A stretch of DNA of 10,862 nucleotides from JBLHKW01 sp047618565. Lineage in GTDB: Bacteria > Planctomycetota > UBA1135 > GCA-002686595. Positions 5,830 to 10,862 of this stretch are shown in pieces. The notes beneath the pieces were generated by a model. It searched no databases, was not told the DNA's origin, and worked only from the letters and a program-made list of their open reading frames with translations. Location: positions 1 through 10,862 of the forward strand of contig JBLHKW010000165.1 of NCBI GenBank assembly GCA_047618565.1. Reading direction: 5' to 3'. Both the position numbers and the translations under genes were made by a program. How positions within the stretch are numbered: position 1 is the first letter of the stretch; the number at the start of each line of letters is the position of its first letter.

Positions 5830-7661
5830 TGCTGGCGAATCCGAGGTTCTGGCTGGGGGCCATCTCGGCCATCGGCGTAGCGCTGGTGGTCGTCAAGGAC
5901 ACCCAGCGCAGGGCGCCCGGCGACCTGACCCGCGTGCACCAGCGCGAGGCGGACCTGGTCGGGCGCGACAGCTGCGTCATGTGCCACGGCGACGGCGAAG
6001 TGCGCATGGCCGATGCGTGTCTGGAGTGCCACGCAGATGTGGGCGCACACATCGAAGGCTCGCTCGGCCTGCACGGTTCCCTGCAGCCCAACCTCGTGCG
6101 GGAGTGCGCGCTGTGCCACAGCGATCATCACGGCGTGGATTTCCCCGTGATCAACGGTCGTAGCTTCCACATCGCCGGCGTGCCCGCGGCAGTCGAGTTC
6201 GATCACGATACCGTCGGCTTCACGATGGAGGGCATGCACCTGGACCTGGCGTGCGTCGACTGCCACGCGAACGTGCTGGACAGCGTGCTTCCGACCGGCG
6301 CCAGGCGCTACATGGGACTCTCTCAGGACTGCGCGACCTGCCACGAGAACCCGCACGAGGAGCGTCTCACCCAGAGCTGCGCGGACTGCCATGCCCAGAC
6401 GGGCTTCGGCGATCTGCGCCAGTTCGATCATGGAGAGCGGTTCCCCCTGGTCGGTAGCCACGCCCAGGTTAGCTGCGTCGATTGTCACGCAGAGGGCAGC
6501 GCACACTCGGTCGACGCGGTCGGCGCCCGAAGCGGCTCACCCGAGTGGCGCCAGTGCATCGACTGCCACGACTCCCCGCATGCACCCGCGTTCATCGACG
6601 CCATCGCAGAGCCCACGGACACGCCGCCGGGCGACAGCTGCGCGACGTGCCACAGCCTCGACCACGACGCCTTCGATACGAACCTGGTCGACCTGACCGT
6701 GGGGCAGCATGCATTGACCAGCTTCGTGCTCGAAACGCCGCACGCCGACCTCGAGTGCGCCCAGTGCCACGGGCGCGAGCTGCTGGGAGCAAAATTCAGC
6801 GACCGCCATCCGGGCCGCGACGCCAGCGCGTGCGAGGCCTGTCACGAGGACGCGCACCGCGGCTTCTTCGACGCGCGTAGCAAAGAACTCGGCCTGGATC
6901 GGCCGGCTGGCTGCGCGGAATGTCACCTGCCGCACACTTTCTCGAAGGTCTCCCTCGACGCATTCGACCACGAACGCTGGACGTCCTTCCCCCTGCGCGG
7001 CTCCCACGGCCAGAACGCCTGCGCCAGCTGCCATCCACGGGCGAGCGCGCCCGACCATGCCGCACGGACCTTCGGCTGGGCCACCAAGATCACGGGGTCG
7101 GACGCGGGCTGCGCGGCCTGCCACACGGACCCGCACGAGGGCCAGTTCGACGCTTCCGGACTACCCGCAAACCTCGGCGAACGCGCGAGCTGCGCCCGCT
7201 GCCACGACGAGACCTCGTTCCGATCCTCTCCGCACGGCTTCGACCACGGCCTCTGGACCGGTTTCGCCCTGGACGGCGCACACGGAGCGACCAGCTGCTC
7301 GAGCTGCCACGACCGCGTCCGCGGCCACGCCCTCGGTCGCACATGGGGCCGCGCCGTGGGCACGAATTGCGCCGACTGCCACTCCGACTCCCACGCCGGA
7401 CAGTTCGCGGAGCAGGGAATCACGGATTGTCGGGGATGCCACGAGGACACCAACAGTTTCAGGGCCCTGCGTTTCGATCATGACCTGGACACGCAATTTC
7501 CGCTCGACGGAACACACGCGAGCCTGTCGTGCTCGGAGTGCCATCGCGTGACGAAGCCCGATGGGATCGCCCTGGTGCGCTACCGACCGATGGGCACGGA
7601 ATGCGCGGACTGTCACGGCGCGACCCGCGACCGGGTGCGCACAAAGGGGAGAGACCGTTGA
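5826..7661 (+). CDS. Membrane-anchored cytochrome c with 20 CxxCH haem sites
   Basis: This 611-residue protein has 20 CxxCH motifs from C50 to H597. All 40 cysteines belong to these motifs, so it should bind 20 c-type haems. The N-terminus (about residues 8-23) is one hydrophobic helix without a clear cleavage site, which suggests an uncleaved anchor in the inner membrane with the cytochrome in the periplasm. A repeated unit is visible: FDH, then an F-x-L/x-x-G-x-H segment, then CxxCH. FDH occurs at 125, 200, 380, 472 and 550, and a degenerate FDT at 283. The histidines of these units are good candidates for distal haem ligands. The ATG at 5826 overlaps the previous stop and follows a GGGGGAG sequence by a few bases, implying coupled translation; a second ATG follows at once and could also be used. 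The family is the broad cytochrome c3/multihaem group. The length and haem number suit an electron wire across the periplasm between the fusion oxidoreductase and the outer-membrane barrel encoded next. Confidence 0.93.
   Translation: MMLANPRFWLGAISAIGVALVVVKDTQRRAPGDLTRVHQREADLVGRDSCVMCHGDGEVRMADACLECHADVGAHIEGSLGLHGSLQPNLVRECALCHSDHHGVDFPVINGRSFHIAGVPAAVEFDHDTVGFTMEGMHLDLACVDCHANVLDSVLPTGARRYMGLSQDCATCHENPHEERLTQSCADCHAQTGFGDLRQFDHGERFPLVGSHAQVSCVDCHAEGSAHSVDAVGARSGSPEWRQCIDCHDSPHAPAFIDAIAEPTDTPPGDSCATCHSLDHDAFDTNLVDLTVGQHALTSFVLETPHADLECAQCHGRELLGAKFSDRHPGRDASACEACHEDAHRGFFDARSKELGLDRPAGCAECHLPHTFSKVSLDAFDHERWTSFPLRGSHGQNACASCHPRASAPDHAARTFGWATKITGSDAGCAACHTDPHEGQFDASGLPANLGERASCARCHDETSFRSSPHGFDHGLWTGFALDGAHGATSCSSCHDRVRGHALGRTWGRAVGTNCADCHSDSHAGQFAEQGITDCRGCHEDTNSFRALRFDHDLDTQFPLDGTHASLSCSECHRVTKPDGIALVRYRPMGTECADCHGATRDRVRTKGRDR
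7645..7653 (+). promoter_or_regulatory. Ribosome-binding site supporting a TTG start
   Basis: AGGGGAGAG lies four bases before the TTG at 7658 and inside the end of the cytochrome gene. It decides the start of the barrel gene: the only earlier in-frame start, near 7529, would add a basic stretch before the signal peptide and overlap the cytochrome by over 130 bases. Confidence 0.65.
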
Positions 7662-9310
7662 AGGCCACGTTGATCACCTGGATTCTGCTCTGCGTCAGCC
7701 TCGCCGGCCGCGCCGGCGCTCAGGATGAGAAAGCCCACGAGCGCGTCGACCTGCGGGTGACTGCGACCGGACCGAACGTGGTCGTCGATCGCGGCTCCAA
7801 CGACCTGCTCGAGGTCGGAGACCTGGTCCTGTTTCGCGCACGCGGCGGGAACATCTCCGAGGGCACGGTGATCGAGGCCAGCGAACGCAGCGCGATCGTC
7901 GAGTTGCTCGACAAGGCCGTGGTCCTGGCCGTGGGCACCCGTGGCGCGGCCATGATCCCTGCTTTGCGCTTGGTCCCGGTTGTCCCTGGCGTGCCCGCAG
8001 GGCAGGTTACCGGCGAGCAGTGGGAGAATGCGGACGAGGGCTGGACTCCGAACATGCCGCTGCTGGCAGAGATCCGGGCCGTACGCCCCGAGCGACGGGA
8101 TCGCGCGATCAGCGGCCGGCTGTACTTTGTCGCAGACAGCACGCACACCAGCCAGCAGGGCCGATCCGATACCTTCATGCGCGTCGGAGAGAGCCTGCGC
8201 ATCGAGAACCCCTTCGAGCGCGGCGGCGGCGTCCAGATCGACCTGGAGCAGAACTACCGTGCCACGGATCTGCCGGACCAGTTCGACGAGGACTCGCTTC
8301 GCATGCGCTTCGACCGGGTGTCCTACTATCGTGGCGGAGGGCGTTTTTCGAGGACGCGCTGGGAGGCCGGCCGCTTCCTGCAGGACGGAGTGGCCGAGTT
8401 CGGGCTGCTGGACGGCTTCGAGTACTCCAAGCGCCTCGATAGCGGCGACTCGGTCGGCGGAAGCGTCGGGTACATGCCCGAGCCCTTCGATCACCTCAAT
8501 TCGGGCCGCGACTTTCAGGCCGCGGGCTATTACCGCTGGGTGGCCGACGCCAGCGAGCGACTCACCGCCACCGGAGGCTTCCAGCAAACGCTGCACAACA
8601 GCGCGGCCGACCGCTCGCTGCTGGTGGGCAAGCTCGAGTTCCTTCCGGACGATGGCTGGAACTTCCTGGGCGCCGTATGGGTCGATGCTTACAGCGCAAG
8701 CGACACGGGTAAGGGTTCGGGCCTCGGACTCACGCAGGCCTACATGTCGACCACCCGTCGCTACGAGAGCGGCAGCGGCATGAATGTCACCTACACGCAC
8801 TGGGAGTTTCCGGAGCTTCAGCGCGACGAGGGCTTCCAGGCGCTTCCAGAGCAGATCGCAGACGCACACAACGACCGGGTCTCGTTCCGCGGCTGGAAGC
8901 AGCTCACGTCCAACCAGCGCACGCACACCGAACTCGGTGTCTGGGGCGATCAGGAGGAGTCCGGTGGCGACGCGGCGGCGGGTGTCACGTTCACGGACAT
9001 GTTCGGGGATCGCACGCGCACGGATCTGACCGTTTTCGGCACCCAGGCTCGCTTCAGCGCCCTGGTGGGCGGACGCGTCGTCCATGGCAAGTCCGTGCGC
9101 AACGGTCGCTGGGATGTGCTCTACGAGGCGGCACAGAACGACCAGCACGGCTTCGCGGCAGACACGGACAACATCATCCAGTACCGCCTGCGAGGGAGCC
9201 GAACGCTGACCTGGGCTTCAGGCTGGGACCTGTCCGTCTATGCCGAAAGTTTCCTGTGGGCCGACGAGGATTCCTGGTCGCTAGGCCTCTACCTTCAGAG
9301 GAGCTTCTAG
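7658..9310 (+). CDS. Outer-membrane beta-barrel with N-terminal periplasmic domain, probable conduit porin
   Basis: This 550-residue protein is taken to start at a TTG that overlaps the previous stop (TTGA). It opens with a classic signal peptide (KATLITWILLCVSLAGRAGA), cleaved near residue 21. Residues about 28-110 form a small beta-rich domain with VVVDRGSNDLLEVGDLVLF, which resembles SH3-like domains of envelope proteins. From about 145 on the sequence alternates polar and aromatic/hydrophobic residues in short strands, roughly twenty by eye. These end in GLYLQRSF, a terminal Phe that fits a Bam-assembled barrel. It has no CxxCH. Placed between a 20-haem and a 7-haem cytochrome gene, it is best explained as the barrel that lets cytochromes contact each other across the outer membrane, like MtrB or PioB in role. 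It is shorter than those proteins, and I see no sequence identity with them. A general porin or unrelated barrel remains possible. Confidence 0.8.
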   Translation: MKATLITWILLCVSLAGRAGAQDEKAHERVDLRVTATGPNVVVDRGSNDLLEVGDLVLFRARGGNISEGTVIEASERSAIVELLDKAVVLAVGTRGAAMIPALRLVPVVPGVPAGQVTGEQWENADEGWTPNMPLLAEIRAVRPERRDRAISGRLYFVADSTHTSQQGRSDTFMRVGESLRIENPFERGGGVQIDLEQNYRATDLPDQFDEDSLRMRFDRVSYYRGGGRFSRTRWEAGRFLQDGVAEFGLLDGFEYSKRLDSGDSVGGSVGYMPEPFDHLNSGRDFQAAGYYRWVADASERLTATGGFQQTLHNSAADRSLLVGKLEFLPDDGWNFLGAVWVDAYSASDTGKGSGLGLTQAYMSTTRRYESGSGMNVTYTHWEFPELQRDEGFQALPEQIADAHNDRVSFRGWKQLTSNQRTHTELGVWGDQEESGGDAAAGVTFTDMFGDRTRTDLTVFGTQARFSALVGGRVVHGKSVRNGRWDVLYEAAQNDQHGFAADTDNIIQYRLRGSRTLTWASGWDLSVYAESFLWADEDSWSLGLYLQRSF

Positions 9311-9312
9311 CC

Positions 9313-9981
9313 ATGACATACCGTCCGGACAGAATCCGACAGGTCGGAAAGACCCTCGCAGTCCTGGCTGCCCTGTCGCTGATCGCAGCCTGCGTCACGC
9401 GCACGCCACAGAGCATCGAGCTCCACGGCTGGTGGCGCGGACTCGGCCCCGTCTTGCCACACGACACCTTTCCCGGTGACTGCGGCCTGTGCCACGAGGG
9501 CAACAACTGGCAGGGCGTGCGCGCGGATTTCGAGTTCGACCACGCGGCATCCACCGGTGTGGAATTGACCGGCGCGCACGACCAGGCGCGCTGCCTGCGC
9601 TGCCACAACGACCGCGGACCCGTGAGTACCTTCCAGGCCCGCGGCTGCGTCGGCTGCCACGAGGACATCCACTTCGGCAAGCTCGGTCCAAGCTGTACGG
9701 ACTGTCACCAGGAGAGCACCTGGAAGCCGGTCGGACAGATCGAGCGGCACAATCAGACGCGCTTCCCACTGACCGGCATCCACGCCGTGACGGACTGCCG
9801 ACGCTGCCACATCGGCGCCGAGGTTGGGAACTTCTTTCCGACCGCGGTCGAGTGCGCTGCGTGCCACCAGGATGACCTGGCGCGCGCTACGAACCCCAAC
9901 CACGTGGGCCTGGGCTGGGTCGATCGGTGCGACAGGTGCCACCTGCCTACCATCTGGCCCCAGGCCCAGCTGAATCCATAG
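9313..9981 (+). CDS. Seven-haem cytochrome c lipoprotein
   Basis: This 222-residue protein starts at ATG 9313, two bases after the barrel stop, with GGAG about nine bases upstream. The signal ends in the lipobox LIAAC (Cys27), so it should be lipid-anchored, most likely in the outer membrane. Seven CxxCH motifs (CGLCH, CLRCH, CVGCH, CTDCH, CRRCH, CAACH, CDRCH) run from C57 to H210. It shares the repeat style of the 20-haem protein: FEFDH (73-77) followed by a G-A-H and CLRCH, and RFPLTGIH (150-157) followed by CRRCH. Two CxxCH units are followed by a Trp four residues later. The likely role is to receive or hand over electrons at the barrel, either on the periplasmic face or, if exported, on the cell surface. 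The sequence cannot tell which, since residue 2 of the mature protein (Val) is not a diagnostic sorting signal here. Confidence 0.92.
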   Translation: MTYRPDRIRQVGKTLAVLAALSLIAACVTRTPQSIELHGWWRGLGPVLPHDTFPGDCGLCHEGNNWQGVRADFEFDHAASTGVELTGAHDQARCLRCHNDRGPVSTFQARGCVGCHEDIHFGKLGPSCTDCHQESTWKPVGQIERHNQTRFPLTGIHAVTDCRRCHIGAEVGNFFPTAVECAACHQDDLARATNPNHVGLGWVDRCDRCHLPTIWPQAQLNP

Positions 9982-10006
9982 CCCTCCCTCAAGATCGAAG
10001 GCCCAG

Positions 10007-10102
10007 TCCCACGATAGGGAATCCAAGCAGACTTGGTGAGCCAGGAACAGTGGTCGGCAGGCCACCTGGCTCCCAGGAACGACGCGCCGACAGCGGGCGC
10101 GT
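10007..10102 (+). other. Cluster of four hairpins between two cytochrome genes
   Basis: The gap 9982-10200 holds no convincing gene. Four consecutive perfect inverted repeats lie within 96 bases. They are TCCC/GGGA (10007-10020, 6-base loop), CCAAG/CTTGG (10023-10036, CAGA loop), GAGCCAGG/CCTGGCTC (10038-10072, with a short inner stem) and ACGCGCC/GGCGCGT (10082-10102, 7-base loop). None is followed by a T-run. They could be a partial terminator, an mRNA processing or stability element that sets the ratio between the seven-haem gene and the next one, or a structured leader for the next gene. In GC-rich DNA short stems are common, so the significance needs a folding test. Confidence 0.4.
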
Positions 10103-10200
10103 GACTCGGGAGAAGAAGGGCTGAGGCAGACGTGTCGGTAACGACCGGGAACGTGCATCCAGACGAGCACGGACCGCGGCGGCACAGAGCTTCGAAGCAG

Positions 10201-10862
10201 ATGTTTCGACACACGATCAATCACCTGGTCCTTGGACTCGCGCTCACGGTTCTCGCCGGATGCGGCACTCAATCAGGTGAATCGGCAAGCCTGGCGGCCA
10301 CGGCCGAGTCTTGCATGCTCTGCCACAACGGATCGCCGCACGACGACTACGCGGGTCCGGGCATGGAGAACCCGCACCCCTTCGGCAGCGCGGACAACCT
10401 ACGCTGCACGACCTGCCACGGGGGCAATCCCGACGGTGAGGACCTGGCATCGAGCCACGTACCTCCGCCGCCGCAGATCGGTGACCGCGCCTTTCAGGAC
10501 GTCAACGCCACGGCCTACTTCAACCGGCTGACGCTGACCGGGATCGACAAGTACCCGGACTACCAGGTGGCGGGAACCACCTACAGCTCGATCGATTACC
10601 TGCAGTTCATCAACCCCGGCGACCTGCGCGTCGTGACGGATTCGCGCAGCTGCGGACAGTGCCACGCGGGTCATGTAGACTGCGTCGCGGGCAGCCTGCT
10701 GGCCACGGAAGCCGGCGTCCTGTCGGGTGCATCCTACGCCATCGGCGTCGACAACGCGGTGCCCGACAGTGTTGGCGACTACAGCGACACCGCCGCGGAC
10801 CTGGGCTTCCGCGCGATCAGCAATCGGACCTTCGACGAGGGCACTGCGCCCCTGGGTGGGGT
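10201..10862 (+). CDS. Start of a further multihaem cytochrome c lipoprotein (partial)
   Basis: The frame from ATG 10201 stays open for 220 codons to the window end. The first residues form a lipoprotein signal (MFRHTINHLVLGLALTVLAGC, acceptor Cys21), which justifies this start despite only a weak purine-rich sequence before it. Three haem motifs are present: CMLCH (38-42), CTTCH (69-73) and CGQCH (151-155); Cys161 is outside any motif. The motifs are far apart, unlike the two upstream cytochromes, and are embedded in longer globular sequence including DYLQFINPGDLRVV (132-145). I associate this kind of segment with large, many-haem cytochromes of environmental bacteria. It is therefore probably the N-terminus of a long cytochrome that could act as the outer-surface terminal of the pathway. 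Its full length, haem number and true location cannot be seen here. Confidence 0.88.
   Translation, partial: MFRHTINHLVLGLALTVLAGCGTQSGESASLAATAESCMLCHNGSPHDDYAGPGMENPHPFGSADNLRCTTCHGGNPDGEDLASSHVPPPPQIGDRAFQDVNATAYFNRLTLTGIDKYPDYQVAGTTYSSIDYLQFINPGDLRVVTDSRSCGQCHAGHVDCVAGSLLATEAGVLSGASYAIGVDNAVPDSVGDYSDTAADLGFRAISNRTFDEGTAPLGG

Noticed and set aside
5826..7661. Possible nitrite, hydroxylamine or tetrathionate reductase identity for the 20-haem protein
   Set aside because: No catalytic motif such as CxxCK or another modified haem site is present; all sites are plain CxxCH, which fits electron transfer rather than catalysis.
7613..9148. Long minus-strand open frame of 511 codons opposite the barrel gene
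   Set aside because: It is a shadow frame typical of GC-rich coding DNA. It has no signal, domain or ribosome-binding site, and the plus strand clearly encodes a signal peptide and barrel strands.
9307..10272. Minus-strand open frame of 321 codons opposite the 7-haem gene and the following gap
   Set aside because: The plus strand carries seven CxxCH motifs and a lipobox. The reverse frame shows no family feature.
1..10862. CRISPR arrays, tRNA or rRNA genes, insertion sequences, attachment sites
   Set aside because: I saw no regularly spaced repeats, tRNA-like cloverleafs, transposase or integrase motifs, or terminal inverted repeats on either strand.

Overview
The window is GC-rich, densely coded bacterial DNA from an organism with lipoproteins and an outer membrane. 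It uses GTG and TTG starts freely and has several stop/start overlaps. The content (system II cytochrome c maturation, a DUF2959-like lipoprotein, long multihaem cytochromes, an outer-membrane barrel) suggests an environmental, respiratory, Gram-negative-type bacterium. Planctomycetota, or another deep lineage rich in multihaem cytochromes, is a guess; the sequence does not settle it.

Left part, minus strand (about 2419 down to 1): a small operon read leftwards. It encodes a lipoprotein with a tandemly duplicated domain of unknown function, a ResB/Ccs1-type cytochrome c biogenesis membrane protein, and the first 46 codons of a protein with a signal peptide. That last protein may be the CcsA/ResC partner, but its diagnostic part lies outside the window. 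A 337-base intergenic region (2420-2756) separates this operon from divergent plus-strand genes.

Right part, plus strand (2757 to the end): a DUF2959-like lipoprotein, a 106-base gap, and then four tightly packed genes. These are (1) a 750-residue fusion of an N-terminal membrane anchor, a ferredoxin-like Fe-S domain, a thioredoxin-reductase-like FAD/NAD(P) domain and a membrane domain with two His-x13-His helices; (2) a membrane-anchored cytochrome c with 20 CxxCH motifs; (3) an outer-membrane beta-barrel with a small N-terminal periplasmic domain; and (4) a lipoprotein cytochrome with seven CxxCH motifs. After a 219-base gap with several hairpins, a further lipoprotein cytochrome begins, with three CxxCH motifs before the window ends.

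Taken together, the plus-strand genes look like a complete trans-envelope electron route. The fusion protein would exchange electrons between a cytoplasmic pyridine nucleotide (or ferredoxin) and haem b in the inner membrane. The 20-haem protein would cross the periplasm, the barrel would provide an outer-membrane sheath, and the haem lipoproteins would sit at or on the outer membrane. The divergent system II genes would supply the covalent haem attachment needed for at least 30 haem sites. This has the logic of a porin-cytochrome conduit for extracellular electron transfer, but its inner-membrane module is not one I recognise from the described Mtr, Pio or Geobacter conduits. Function and electron direction are inferred.
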